Source: Alicyclobacillus acidiphilus NBRC 100859
GTDB taxonomy: Bacteria; Bacillota; Bacilli; Alicyclobacillales; Alicyclobacillaceae
Direction: 5' to 3'
NCBI RefSeq assembly: GCF_001544355.1
Contig: NZ_BCQI01000003.1
Span: 1 to 64,000 of the forward strand
Length of the DNA: 64,000 nt
Shown: positions 26,107 through 35,250 of the stretch, piece by piece
Numbering within the stretch: the first letter of the stretch is position 1
Layout: every line of letters starts with the position of its first letter
Program-made: the position numbers and the translations under genes
The notes under the pieces: model-generated
Seen by the model: only the letters and a program-made list of their open reading frames with translations
Told to the model about the DNA's origin: nothing
The model's database searches: none

Positions 26107-26766
26107 TCACAGTTCCTTCATACACCACTGCAAAGCCCTGAGAAGAAGGGCCTGAACGCCGGGATGAGTCATGCCTTCGAGTGTGTGTGCAGGTGTGATG
26201 CAGGCGACGCGGCCTTCTCCATATGCGTGAGCCCAGCCAGCGTAGGATTCACCGTCGCCGGACTGCGATGTCACCAGGATTTCTGTTTCGCCGGTCTGGA
26301 CGACGACGAAGTAGTGTTCGTCGACGAATTCAAATGGTTCAAGACCAGCAACAATCGGGTGGCTGCCTGTCGGCGTGTACGTGACCGGGGACATGGCTGG
26401 GTGGTGATCGAAATAGCCTCTCAGCATCTCGGTATACGCGCCGGGCACTGGGTACAGAGACATGCCGGCGTGCCATGCCAGCCAGGCGCCGCCTTGACGA
26501 ACATACGTCGTGATGGCTTCCTCTTCGGTGGGCCCCATCCAAAGATGTTTGTCTTCTTCGTTCGGTGTCACGCGGTTCTCCTTGAACAGAATAGCACCGA
26601 CGGGATTTTCCGAGAGATGTTGAACCAACTCTTTCGGCTCGACGATGCGAAGCTCATAACCCTTTTCGGCGAGCGGTGCAAACCAAATCTGCAGAGCCTG
26701 CTCAATGGGTTCCGTCGGGTGGTAGTAGTCGCCAATTGAAGCGTAGACTGTCTTGGATTGTGTCAT
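26107..26766 (-). CDS. ThuA-like domain protein
   Basis: About 219 residues, a class I glutamine-amidotransferase-like fold as in ThuA (trehalose-utilisation type) proteins: GDYYHPTEPIEQALQ at the N-terminus, then VRQGGAWLAWHAGMSLYP, YFDHHPAMSPVTYTP and a C-terminal AYGEGRVACITPAHTLEGM. Family members act in sugar or keto-sugar metabolism, in part undefined. ATG 26766 has AGGAGG 7 nt upstream. The frame continues open upstream to 27054, see the separate entry. It is divergent from the glycerate kinase and uronate genes. Confidence 0.8.
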   Translation of the reverse strand: MTQSKTVYASIGDYYHPTEPIEQALQIWFAPLAEKGYELRIVEPKELVQHLSENPVGAILFKENRVTPNEEDKHLWMGPTEEEAITTYVRQGGAWLAWHAGMSLYPVPGAYTEMLRGYFDHHPAMSPVTYTPTGSHPIVAGLEPFEFVDEHYFVVVQTGETEILVTSQSGDGESYAGWAHAYGEGRVACITPAHTLEGMTHPGVQALLLRALQWCMKEL

Positions 26767-27054
26767 TCGAATTCCTCCTCGGTGATGATGGAACATGGCG
26801 ATCGCGTTCGCGCCGCTCGCATTCCAGGTGTCCGCCTTCAACGTGACCGCTTTCATGTCGCCCGCCTTCACGCAGGCGGCCGCTTCGTCGACTGACACGG
26901 CCGTAGTTTCCGGGTTGTCTGGGAAGTATCCGGTCCATGTCGGTGCGATTTTTGATAGATTGTACCCATATAACTCTGTGGTCCCCACCGCGGCGCACCC
27001 GCGCGCACCCGTGGCGCACCGCATGGCGCACCCGTGGCCGCGCCTGTGGTCCAC
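26767..27054 (-). other. open in-frame stretch upstream of the ThuA-like gene, possible gene remnant
   Basis: The ThuA frame is open for ~96 further codons. The part nearest ThuA (complement of about 26770-26975, containing YNLSKIAPTWTGYF and later VKAGDMKAVTLKADTW) looks protein-like in composition, while the distal part is low complexity from a GCGCACCCGTG-type repeat near 26990-27045. The strong ribosome site just before ATG 26766 argues that translation starts there, so this may be a remnant of a fused or deleted gene. It otherwise fills the 411-bp gap between ThuA and glycerate kinase. Confidence 0.3.
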
Positions 27055-27177
27055 AGATGACGATGCTGCCAGCTTCCGACCACATGTTGAAAATGAATTT
27101 CTTTCGCCCGCGAGATGAGGGTCTGTTCAAAAGATAGCACGAATCGGGCAATTGTACGAGTGATGTTGAAATGGGGG

Positions 27178-28359
27178 ATGGCGGTGAACGTTCTCGTCGC
27201 ACCAGATTCATTTAAGGGCTCATTGACGGCTCGATCGGCGGCGGAGGCGATGGCGTCCGGCATTCGGCGGGCGGATCCGGACTGCACGGTTCGGGTGGTG
27301 CCCATCGCCGATGGCGGTGAAGGAACGGCGGAGGCGATGATCGCGGCGCAAGGCGGCCGCCGGGTCGAAGTCGAGGTGCGCGATCCGCTGGGACGGATCG
27401 TCACGGCGGCATACGGCGTTCTGCCGGATGGCACGGTCGTGATGGATGTCGCCTCGACGTCGGGACTTGGGCTGGTCGCCTCGACGGAATTGGACGTGTG
27501 GAACGCCAGCACGCACGGAGTCGGCGACATGCTGCGCCACGCGCTCGACGCGGGGTTTCGGCAGTTTGTCGTGGGGCTGGGTGGGAGCGCGACAAACGAT
27601 TGCGGCATGGGCATGCTGCAGGCACTTGGCGCCAGATTGTGGGACGCCGCGGGACAGGAAATCACACGGGCGACGCCGGACACTTGCCGGGCGGTGCGGA
27701 GACTGGATCTGTCTTTGCTGCATCCGGCCATTCGGGAAGCTTCCATCCGCGTGGCCTGCGACGTGGCCAATCCGCTGTGCGGGCCAGAGGGCGCGACCGC
27801 GGTCTATGGACCGCAAAAAGGGGTTCGGCCGGAGTGGATTCCGGAGTTGGATGCGGTACTGTTCAAGCTTGGCAGCGCACTGACGGACGCCAGTGGCGTG
27901 GACGTTCTCGGGCAGCTGCCTGGCGCTGGTGCCGCAGGGGGCCTTGGCGCGGCGTTCGTCGCGGGCCTTGGCGCGAAACTCGTCGGCGGAATTGAGCTGG
28001 TGTTGTCCATGCTCGATTTCGATAGCCGTCTTCGATCCGCCGATCTCGTGTTCACCGGCGAGGGCCGCACGGATGCCCAGACCGCGTTCGGCAAGGCGGT
28101 GCTTGGCGTTGCGACTGCGGCGGCGAGGGCTGGCGTGCCGGTCATCTGCCTGTCTGGGGCTGTGACCGACGACGCTCGGGTGCTCTATCAGCGCGGGGTC
28201 ACGGCGCTCTTTTCCGTGGCGCAACAGCCTGCATCCTTGGCCGAGGCGCAGGCGAATGCTGCCGACTGGGCGGCGAGATCTGCGGAATCCGCGATGCGGC
28301 TCTTCTTGGCGGGGCGCCAGTCGGCGCTGAAGTCGAGGGAACCGCAGCAATTGCGGTAA
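27178..28359 (+). CDS. glycerate kinase (GarK/GlxK family)
   Basis: About 393 residues. Family motifs are visible: LVAPDSFKGSLTARSAAEAM at the N-terminus, IADGGEGTAEAM, GLGGSATNDCGMGML and, near the C-terminus, FTGEGRTDAQTAFGKAVLGV. The enzyme phosphorylates glycerate with ATP and feeds 2- or 3-phosphoglycerate into glycolysis. Start ATG 27178 follows GGGGG; a GTG at 27184 is possible. It leads the plus-strand uronate cluster, with ~150 bp before the SDR gene. Glycerate can arise from aldarate breakdown, so the cluster may also serve galactarate or glucarate, but no aldarate dehydratase is present. Confidence 0.88.
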   Translation: MAVNVLVAPDSFKGSLTARSAAEAMASGIRRADPDCTVRVVPIADGGEGTAEAMIAAQGGRRVEVEVRDPLGRIVTAAYGVLPDGTVVMDVASTSGLGLVASTELDVWNASTHGVGDMLRHALDAGFRQFVVGLGGSATNDCGMGMLQALGARLWDAAGQEITRATPDTCRAVRRLDLSLLHPAIREASIRVACDVANPLCGPEGATAVYGPQKGVRPEWIPELDAVLFKLGSALTDASGVDVLGQLPGAGAAGGLGAAFVAGLGAKLVGGIELVLSMLDFDSRLRSADLVFTGEGRTDAQTAFGKAVLGVATAAARAGVPVICLSGAVTDDARVLYQRGVTALFSVAQQPASLAEAQANAADWAARSAESAMRLFLAGRQSALKSREPQQLR

Positions 28360-28511
28360 TGCCAGGAATCGCGGAAATCGTCGAAAAACAATTTGTGCGG
28401 GCCGGCAAATTGATAGACCTACATGAGACGACTTTGACTATACTAGATATGGTAGCCCGATACAGGGTAACGGGGCGTGAAATCGCTTTCCGAGTTAAGG
28501 GGATGTCTCAG

Positions 28512-29276
28512 GTGGACTTGTTTGATTTGCATGGTCGTACGGCGCTGATCATCGGCGGAACCGGGGTCCTCGGGCAATCCATCGCGCAAGGACTTGCCGC
28601 GCATGGCGCCGCTGTTGCCATCGCTGGACGCAGTGAGGAGAAGGGGAGCGAGATCGTCCGCGAGTTGGACGCAGCGGGAGCGGGGAAGGCGGCGGCGTTT
28701 GCGGTCGACATCGTCGATCGCGCCTCCATTGAGCGGCTCGTCGCGGATGTCTGCGGGTGGAGCGGGCGGATCGACATCTTGGTCAATTGCGCCGGTATCA
28801 ACAGCAAAACCCCGTTCTTCGAGATCTCTGAGGACGAGTGGGATCACGTGCTGTCCACCAACGCCAAGGGCGTATTCCTAGCGTCGCAATGCGTGGGCAG
28901 GCACATGCTGGAGGCAGGCGGCGGCAGTATCATCAACATCTCATCCGTCTCGTCTGGGCCGCCCTTGTCCGGCGTCTTCGCGTACTCCGCGTCAAAGGCG
29001 GCGGTGAACAGCATGACCCAGTATCTCGCGCGCGAACTGGCGCCGACCGTCCGCGTCAACGCCATCATTCCGGGCTTTTTCCCAGCAGAGCAAAACCGCA
29101 AAATCCTGACGCCCGAGCGCATTGCCAACATCGAGCGGCATACGCCCATGCGACGTTTGGGCGAACCGCACGAACTCCAGGGTGTCGCCGTGTGGCTGGC
29201 GTCGGACAGAGCTTCCGGGTTTGTGACAGGCGCCTTGATCCCAGTCGACGGCGGCTTTACCGCCATGACCATTTGA
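28512..29276 (+). CDS. SDR-family oxidoreductase, probable fructuronate reductase (mannonate oxidoreductase)
   Basis: About 255 residues, a classical short-chain dehydrogenase: TALIIGGTGVLGQSIAQGLA (cofactor site), NCAGIN, and the catalytic Ser-Tyr-Lys set in SSVSSGPPLSGVFAYSASKAA. Arg after GR in the second strand (AGRSEEK) leaves NADH or NADPH undecided. Firmicute uronate operons often use an SDR (like B. subtilis YjmF) to reduce fructuronate to mannonate; position just before the uronate isomerase gene supports this. GTG 28512 has AAGGGG 9 nt upstream; ATG 28503 abuts it. Confidence 0.8.
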   Translation: MDLFDLHGRTALIIGGTGVLGQSIAQGLAAHGAAVAIAGRSEEKGSEIVRELDAAGAGKAAAFAVDIVDRASIERLVADVCGWSGRIDILVNCAGINSKTPFFEISEDEWDHVLSTNAKGVFLASQCVGRHMLEAGGGSIINISSVSSGPPLSGVFAYSASKAAVNSMTQYLARELAPTVRVNAIIPGFFPAEQNRKILTPERIANIERHTPMRRLGEPHELQGVAVWLASDRASGFVTGALIPVDGGFTAMTI

Positions 29277-29300
29277 TCAATTCGAATTGAGGTGGTTAGG

Positions 29301-30530
29301 ATGACAGACGTTCGGCGTCTCGTTCACGAAGCAGTTCAATCGGTTCGGATCACCGACATGCATACGCACCTGTTTCCACCTTCGTTTTCAGCACTGCAGA
29401 AAAGCGGTGCGGACAATGTGATGACCTACCACTATTTGATCGCCGAGGCCCTGCGCGTCGGAGATCTCTCCTATGAGCAATTTTGGGCCATGGATACGGC
29501 TGCGCAGGCGGACTGGATTTGGACACAGTTGTTCGAGAAAGTGACGCCAGTCAGCGAAGCGGCGCTTGGCGTCGTTCAGATTGCCCGGGCTTTCGATCTC
29601 GATCCTCGAACGGACAAACTCGCGGCGCTCCGCGAAGCGCTGGACGCGGCGCCGACGGAAACCTATGTCAATCGGATTTTGGACATGGCCGGGGTCGAGT
29701 CGGTGGTCATGACGAACGATCCGTTCGACGAGATCGAACGCCGGTATTGGGAGAAGCAGTTGCCGCGTGGTCCGCGTTTCCACGCCGCTCTTCGCCTGGA
29801 CGTCTTGCTCAACGATTGGGCCGGGGTTGTGCCGCGCCTGAAAAGCCAGGGCTATGACGTCGGCGAAGAGATGACGGAGGTTCATCTCGCGGAAGTTCGG
29901 CGATTCCTGAAGGACTGGGTCGGTATCATGGAGCCGCTCTACTTCGCCTTCTCTGCCCCCGACACGTTCGCCTTCCCAGAACAGACGCCGCGCGGGAAGC
30001 TGATTGCTGAGGCGATTTTGCCCGTATGCCGGGAACTGAAGCTGCCGCTGGCGCTGATGATTGGCGTGCGCAGACAGGTCAACCCGGCATTGCAATCCGC
30101 CGGAGATTCGACAGGCAAGGCGTCCATCGTTCCCATTGAGAATCTGGCCCGCCAATTCCCCGACAACAAATTCTTCGTCACCTTCCTGTCCCGCGAAGAT
30201 CAGCACGAGCTTGCCGTGACGGCCCGCAAGTTTGGCAACGTGATGCCGTTTGGCTGCTGGTGGTTCCTCAATACCGAGACGCTCGTCGCGGAAATTACCC
30301 GAATGCGCCTGGAACTGATTGGACCCACATTTGTCGCGCAGCACTCCGATGCGCGCGTGCTCGAGCACGTGATTTACAAATGGCAGAGGGCGCGGCACGT
30401 GATCGGGAATGTCTTGGCTGACAAATATCAATCGCTGGCCGATACGGGATGGACGGTCCGGGAAGACGACATCGCCCGCGACGTCGACGCGTTGTTCAAT
30501 CGAAACTTCTGGACGTTCGTGCATCGGTAA
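29301..30530 (+). CDS. uxaC: uronate (glucuronate) isomerase family protein
   Basis: About 409 residues, amidohydrolase-like TIM barrel. The metal motif TDMHTHLFPP is at residues ~15-24; MTNDPFDEIERRYW and later FVTFLSREDQHELAV and MPFGCWWFLN match uronate isomerases, which convert glucuronate to fructuronate. It is shorter than E. coli UxaC (470 residues), as in the compact Firmicute branch. ATG 29301 follows GAGGTGGTTAGG. It is 24 bp after the SDR gene and 53 bp before the KDG kinase gene, in one run of co-directional genes. Confidence 0.82.
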   Translation: MTDVRRLVHEAVQSVRITDMHTHLFPPSFSALQKSGADNVMTYHYLIAEALRVGDLSYEQFWAMDTAAQADWIWTQLFEKVTPVSEAALGVVQIARAFDLDPRTDKLAALREALDAAPTETYVNRILDMAGVESVVMTNDPFDEIERRYWEKQLPRGPRFHAALRLDVLLNDWAGVVPRLKSQGYDVGEEMTEVHLAEVRRFLKDWVGIMEPLYFAFSAPDTFAFPEQTPRGKLIAEAILPVCRELKLPLALMIGVRRQVNPALQSAGDSTGKASIVPIENLARQFPDNKFFVTFLSREDQHELAVTARKFGNVMPFGCWWFLNTETLVAEITRMRLELIGPTFVAQHSDARVLEHVIYKWQRARHVIGNVLADKYQSLADTGWTVREDDIARDVDALFNRNFWTFVHR

Positions 30531-30583
30531 CTCGCCGGTGGATGGCGGGCGTGAAACAAGATCATCAAACGAGGTGAGCGGCA

Positions 30584-31564
30584 TTGACTGAAGCGCTTGG
30601 GCGCGTATTGACGTTTGGCGAACCATTGATTGTCTGCGTGCCCGACCAGGAGGGCAAGCTTTCGACGGTTCGATCCTTTCACACCGACTGCGCCGGTGCT
30701 GAGTTCAACACGGCTGTCGGATTGGCGCGGCTGCAGACACCGGTCGCGTACGCGGCGTTGGTGGGGGCGGATCCATTTGGCGATTTGATCCGCCGTGAAC
30801 TCCGCGCGGAAGGTGTGGACGATTCCCTGCTCGCATCGACCGCTGCCGCGCCGACAGGGATGTATTTCAAACAATGGTCCGGTTTGGGCCGGGACACGCA
30901 CGTGTTTTACTACCGCGCGACCTCGGCCATCGCGACGCAACCGTGGGACATCGAGCCGATCCTTGCGCGGATGCGGGACGGTTCGCTGACTTGGGTTCAC
31001 GCGACCGGGATCACGTGGATGATCGGCGAATCCGCTCGATCCCGCTGCCTCGACATCTTCAAGGCGGCGCAGGAAAACGGACTTTCGATCTCGTTTGACG
31101 CCAACCTTCGCCTGAAGTTGGGCGGGATCGACGCGTGGAAGCAGGTGATGGACGAGACCTTGCCGTTCGTCACCTGGTTCCTCCTGGGCGACACGGAGGC
31201 GCAGCAACTGTACGGCACGGACGAACCGAAGGAAGTCGAGGCCATGGTCCGCAAGGCCGGGTTTCGCGGGCGTGGCGTTCTCATCAAACGCGGCGCGGAC
31301 GGCGCGACCCTGGCGATGGACGGAGGATCGACACACATCCCTGCGTGGCCGGTGCCACGCGTCGTCGATACGGTTGGGGCGGGCGACGGTTTCAACGCAG
31401 GCTGGATTGCCGGCATGGTGCGCAGCTGGGAGATGAAGAAGTGCATGGCGCTCGGTTCGCTCGTCGGCGCCTACGCCGTCACGAACCCGGGCGATTACAA
31501 CGGTTATCCGACTTGGGATGAGGCCGTGCAGTCGCTTGAAGGACAGGAGGGAATCACGCGATGA
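30584..31564 (+). CDS. kdgK: 2-keto-3-deoxygluconate kinase (PfkB family)
   Basis: About 326 residues. LTFGEPLIVCVPDQEG at the start, the substrate-binding GAEFNTAVGLARLQ and the PfkB signature with catalytic Asp in DTVGAGDGFNAGWIAG. It phosphorylates KDG to KDPG. TTG start with GAGGTGAG upstream. The stop overlaps the start of the aldolase gene (ATGA), so the two are translationally coupled, consistent with consecutive pathway steps. Confidence 0.9.
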   Translation: MTEALGRVLTFGEPLIVCVPDQEGKLSTVRSFHTDCAGAEFNTAVGLARLQTPVAYAALVGADPFGDLIRRELRAEGVDDSLLASTAAAPTGMYFKQWSGLGRDTHVFYYRATSAIATQPWDIEPILARMRDGSLTWVHATGITWMIGESARSRCLDIFKAAQENGLSISFDANLRLKLGGIDAWKQVMDETLPFVTWFLLGDTEAQQLYGTDEPKEVEAMVRKAGFRGRGVLIKRGADGATLAMDGGSTHIPAWPVPRVVDTVGAGDGFNAGWIAGMVRSWEMKKCMALGSLVGAYAVTNPGDYNGYPTWDEAVQSLEGQEGITR

Positions 31565-32205
31565 AGATGGGACAAGTCGCACAGTTTTTGGAGGACGCAC
31601 GCGTCGTGGTCGTCGTTCGCAGACTGCCGGAGGAGGTGTTTGCGGACGTCATTCGGGCGTTGATCGACGGCGGCATCCAGGCTTTGGAAATCACGATGGA
31701 CGCCAAAGGCGCAGCCGGTTTGATTCGACAGGTGCGCGACGCGTATGGGGATCGGGCGACCATCGGCGCCGGCACCGTGCTGACCGAAGGGCAACTGAAG
31801 GAAGCCGTGGAAGCTGGTGCGGAGTTTTTGGTTGGACCGCATTTCGATCCCGCCCTGCTCTCGCTCGCCAACGAACGCGGTCTGCCGCTGATTCCCGGCG
31901 TGTTGACGCCGTCCGAGATTCAAAGCGCGCGTCTCGCGGGCGCGGAGGCTTTGAAGATATTCCCGGCAGGCACGATGGGCCCGGGTTACATCAAGGATTT
32001 GCTGGGGCCGTTCCACGATCTCCAAGCCATGGTGACCGGAGGCATCACGGAGGACAACGCGCCGGAATTCATCCGCGCGGGGGCGAAGGCCGTCGGCATG
32101 GGGAGCAGCCTGTTCCCCAAGGACGAGATCGCGAACCGGGATTATGCGGCCATATCGCGCCGCGTGGATCGCGTGCTGGCGTCCCTCGCGTCCTTGGGTG
32201 ATTGA
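31561..32205 (+). CDS. eda: KDPG aldolase
   Basis: About 214 residues, class I aldolase barrel. Catalytic Glu is in ALEITMDAKG, the Schiff-base Lys in ALKIFPAGTMGPGY, and the phosphate-binding loop in MVTGGITEDNAPEFIRAGA. It cleaves KDPG to pyruvate and glyceraldehyde-3-phosphate. The start overlaps kdgK by 4 bp. The 29-bp gap to uxuA indicates one operon. Confidence 0.92.
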   Translation: MKMGQVAQFLEDARVVVVVRRLPEEVFADVIRALIDGGIQALEITMDAKGAAGLIRQVRDAYGDRATIGAGTVLTEGQLKEAVEAGAEFLVGPHFDPALLSLANERGLPLIPGVLTPSEIQSARLAGAEALKIFPAGTMGPGYIKDLLGPFHDLQAMVTGGITEDNAPEFIRAGAKAVGMGSSLFPKDEIANRDYAAISRRVDRVLASLASLGD

Positions 32206-32234
32206 CCTCGACAATGCAGTGAGGAGGAATGGCC

Positions 32235-33335
32235 ATGCAGCTATCGTTCCGCTGGTATGGTCCGGCCGATCCGGTGACATTGCGCCACATCCGCCAGATC
32301 CCTGGCATGGAGGGCATCGTGACGTCGCTGTACGAGACGCCGGTCGGACAGGCGTGGGACAAGGACGAGATCGATGGACTTCGGGCACAGGTGGAAGACG
32401 CGGGTATGAACATTGCCGTGATCGAAAGCGTGCCGGTCCACGAGGACATCAAAATGGGGCTTCCTGCGCGGGACGCCTATATCGAGAATTACATCACCAC
32501 GCTGCGGCGGTTGGCGCAGGCGGGGATCCGAACGGTCTGCTACAATTTCATGCCCTTGTTCGATTGGTTGCGGACGTCGCTGGCCTACGAACTGCCGGAC
32601 GGCTCCAACACGTTGGCGTACGTGGACGAGGAAGTCGACGAAGACGCTTTGCTCTCCGGCAAGCTTCGATTGCCGGCGTGGGATATGGAAGCGGATGGAG
32701 AGCGCATGACACGTCTGCTCGCGGCGTATCGCGAGATGGGCGCTGAGGATTTGTGGCAGCATCTCGCATATTTCGTGCGAGCCGTCATGCCGATGGCGGA
32801 GGAACTGGGCATCCGCATGGCGATTCATCCGGACGATCCGCCTTGGCCAGTCCTCGGCATCCCTCGCATTATCGTCGACGGCGCCGCTTTGCGCCGCCTG
32901 GTCCAGTTGTACGACAGTCCCTCCAACGGCGTGTGTTTTTGCGCCGGATCGCTCGGCTCCTCGGCGACCAACGATTTGCCGGCGATCCTGCACGAGTTGT
33001 TGGAGGCGGACAGGGTCAACTTCGTACATCTGCGTAACGTCAAGCGCATCGGGCCGAAATCGTTTTACGAGTCGGGCCACCTGAGCAAGGATGGCTCTGT
33101 GAATATGTACGAGTTGATGCGCTTGCTCGCAGACTTTGAATACGATGGCCCGATTCGGCCGGATCACGGCCGGATGATTTGGGACGAGACGGGCAACGCG
33201 GGGTACGGTTTATTCGATCGCGCCCTTGGCGCCGCGTACCTGAACGGCCTCTGGGAAGCCGCGAGCCAATCAGGCCAGTCGCGCCAGTCGCCTCAGGCGA
33301 ACGCCGCATCTCGGGTAGAGACCGCATCCAAGTGA
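32235..33335 (+). CDS. uxuA: mannonate dehydratase
   Basis: About 366 residues. Starts QLSFRWYGPADPVTLRHIRQ and has the UxuA metal motifs: MAIHPDDPPWPVLGIPRI, NGVCFCAGSLGSSATNDL, VNFVHLRNVKR and IRPDHGRMIW. It dehydrates mannonate to KDG. ATG 32235 has GGAGG 8 nt upstream; ATG 32229 is too close. The last ~25 residues (SQSGQSRQSPQANAASR) are low complexity and encoded by short tandem repeats of GCCAGTCGC type, so the tail is probably dispensable. Confidence 0.92.
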   Translation: MQLSFRWYGPADPVTLRHIRQIPGMEGIVTSLYETPVGQAWDKDEIDGLRAQVEDAGMNIAVIESVPVHEDIKMGLPARDAYIENYITTLRRLAQAGIRTVCYNFMPLFDWLRTSLAYELPDGSNTLAYVDEEVDEDALLSGKLRLPAWDMEADGERMTRLLAAYREMGAEDLWQHLAYFVRAVMPMAEELGIRMAIHPDDPPWPVLGIPRIIVDGAALRRLVQLYDSPSNGVCFCAGSLGSSATNDLPAILHELLEADRVNFVHLRNVKRIGPKSFYESGHLSKDGSVNMYELMRLLADFEYDGPIRPDHGRMIWDETGNAGYGLFDRALGAAYLNGLWEAASQSGQSRQSPQANAASRVETASK

Positions 33336-33375
33336 CTCTGGACCTGCAGAAAACGTAGAGAAAGGGATGGAACCT

Positions 33376-34440
33376 ATGCCAAACTTCGAAATCCCATCCA
33401 CCATGAAAGCCGCCTACCTCGTTCGCCCGATGGACGTGGAGATTCGCGAGATTCCGGTTCCGGAGATCGCGGACGACGAGGTGCTCATTCGCATGGAAGC
33501 CGTCGGCGTTTGCGGCTCTGACGTCCACTACTACGAACACGGCAAAATTGGGCGTTATGTCGTCGAACAGCCGTTGATTCTCGGTCACGAATGCGCCGGC
33601 ACGATTGTCCGCGCAGGCAAAGCTGTGACGAATGTCAGCGTCGGGGATCGAGTCGCCGTGGAACCCGGCGTGACTTGCGGCCGTTGTCCCGCGTGCAAGG
33701 CCGGGCGCTACAACCTATGCCCGGACGTTCAGTTTCTCGCCACGCCGCCCGTCCACGGCGCATTCGCCGAATATATCGCGCACCGCAGCGATTTCGTCTA
33801 TCGCATCCCTGACGACATGTCGTTCGAGAAGGCGTCGCTGGTCGAGCCTTTCTCCGTCGGCGTTCACGCACTTCGCCGCGCCCGCTTCCAGGCCGGGGAA
33901 AGCGTTGTGATCATGGGCATGGGGCCGGTCGGGCTTACCGCCGTGATCGCCGCGAAGCAAGCCGGCGCCTCCGCGATTGTCGTCGGCGACGTCGAACAAA
34001 ACCGGCTGGACGTCGCCATGGCGCTGGGAGCCACCAAGGCTGTGAACGTCCGGACGGAAAGCCTGCCGGACGCCATCGCCAGTGTCGCCGACGGTGTCGG
34101 TCTCGACGTCGGCATCGAAACGGCGGGCAACCCGGCAGCGCTGAAGAGCCTCTTCACCGCAGTCCGACGCGGCGGGCGCATCGCGATTGTCGGCCTGCCG
34201 CCGATTGAAACGAACGATCTCAACATCCCCATGATCGTCGACAACGAGATCGAGATGATTGGCGTCTTCCGCTACGCGAACACCTATCCGGCCGGCATCG
34301 CGCTGTTGAATTCCGTCGACGTCGATGTGCTGCTCACCGACACATACGGCTTGGAGGATGCTGGAGCGGCCCTAGAGCGCGCCCGCACGAACAAGGCCGG
34401 CAGCATCAAAGTGATGGTCTACCCACAGCGCGGCAAGTGA
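33376..34440 (+). CDS. zinc-dependent medium-chain dehydrogenase (sorbitol/polyol dehydrogenase type)
   Basis: About 354 residues. Catalytic zinc ligands in AVGVCGSDVHYYEHG and LGHECAGTIV, four structural zinc cysteines in CGRCPACKAGRYNLC, and the nucleotide motif MGMGPVGLTAVIAA. VGDVEQNR after the third strand has an acidic residue favouring NAD. It matches sorbitol/xylitol dehydrogenases; in this place it may oxidise or reduce a uronate-related polyol such as mannonate or a pentitol. ATG 33376 is 9 nt from AAAGGG. Last gene of the cluster, with no clear terminator after it. Confidence 0.88.
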   Translation: MPNFEIPSTMKAAYLVRPMDVEIREIPVPEIADDEVLIRMEAVGVCGSDVHYYEHGKIGRYVVEQPLILGHECAGTIVRAGKAVTNVSVGDRVAVEPGVTCGRCPACKAGRYNLCPDVQFLATPPVHGAFAEYIAHRSDFVYRIPDDMSFEKASLVEPFSVGVHALRRARFQAGESVVIMGMGPVGLTAVIAAKQAGASAIVVGDVEQNRLDVAMALGATKAVNVRTESLPDAIASVADGVGLDVGIETAGNPAALKSLFTAVRRGGRIAIVGLPPIETNDLNIPMIVDNEIEMIGVFRYANTYPAGIALLNSVDVDVLLTDTYGLEDAGAALERARTNKAGSIKVMVYPQRGK

Positions 34441-34627
34441 GATGAACGGCCGTACGCGACGCAGCGGCTGGGCTGGGCAGGCGCGGACTGGCAGCGGATC
34501 GACATGGCCGCTGCCGATCACGCGGCTTGCCCGTGGCTCGACCGGCGGGTCAGTTACATGCAATGATCTCGGCGGTGAGCAAAACCGTGATCGACGTACG
34601 CTCGCTCGTGCAAAGCGTGCAGGGCTC

Positions 34628-35189
34628 GTCGACGAATTGGATATCGACGAGGAACTTGTGCGTCGTCTGATTACCGATCAGTTTCCCCATTGGGCGGAAC
34701 TACCCCTGCGGCGAGTCGAGCCAGCAGGCACGGTCAACGCCATTTATCGACTTGGCGACGAATATTCAGTTCGGCTCGCACGGCGGGAAGGACCCACGAC
34801 ACCAGGAAGTCGCGAGTTCACATGGTTGCCAAAACTTGCACCGCTGGTTCCACTTGAAGTCCCAGTGCCCATCGCTCAGGGGCATCCGAACCACGAATAT
34901 CCCTGGTTTTGGGAGATACATACGTGGCTTGACGGCAAGACAGTGCCAATTGAGGAGATCGACGTGATTCAGGCAGCGCTCGATCGCATGGAAGTTGCAC
35001 TCACCATTGGCTCGCGATGCGTTCCGCGAGGCTCTTCCAACGGACGACGAAACGTGGGCAAGGGCCCGAGGATGGGTCGTACTCCAAGCGGTCGCAATTC
35101 TCGCTTATTATACGCAGCAAACCAATCCGATTCTGTACAATGAGGCAAAATCATGGCTCGATTTGGTGCTGAGCGAAGAATTATTTTGA
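34628..35189 (+). pseudogene. decayed aminoglycoside phosphotransferase-family gene (internal deletion, frameshift)
   Basis: The first frame gives a typical APH N-lobe (DELDIDEELVRRLITDQFPH, NAIYRLGDEYSVRLARREG, WLPKLAPLVPLEVPVPIAQG, WFWEIHTWLDGK). Near 34990 the similarity jumps to another frame that encodes only the C-terminal tail (FREALPTDDETWARARGWVV, YYTQQTNPILYNEAKSWLD). The whole middle, including the HGD catalytic loop and the metal-binding DFG-like motif (about 130 residues), is missing. The gene cannot make an active kinase. It is unrelated in detail to the frameshifted kinase gene at 8268. Confidence 0.75.
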
Positions 35190-35250
35190 AGTACGAACAC
35201 AACCGGGGCCCATATGGAAGACGGCGGTTCAAAGAGAAGGGAAAGATGCT

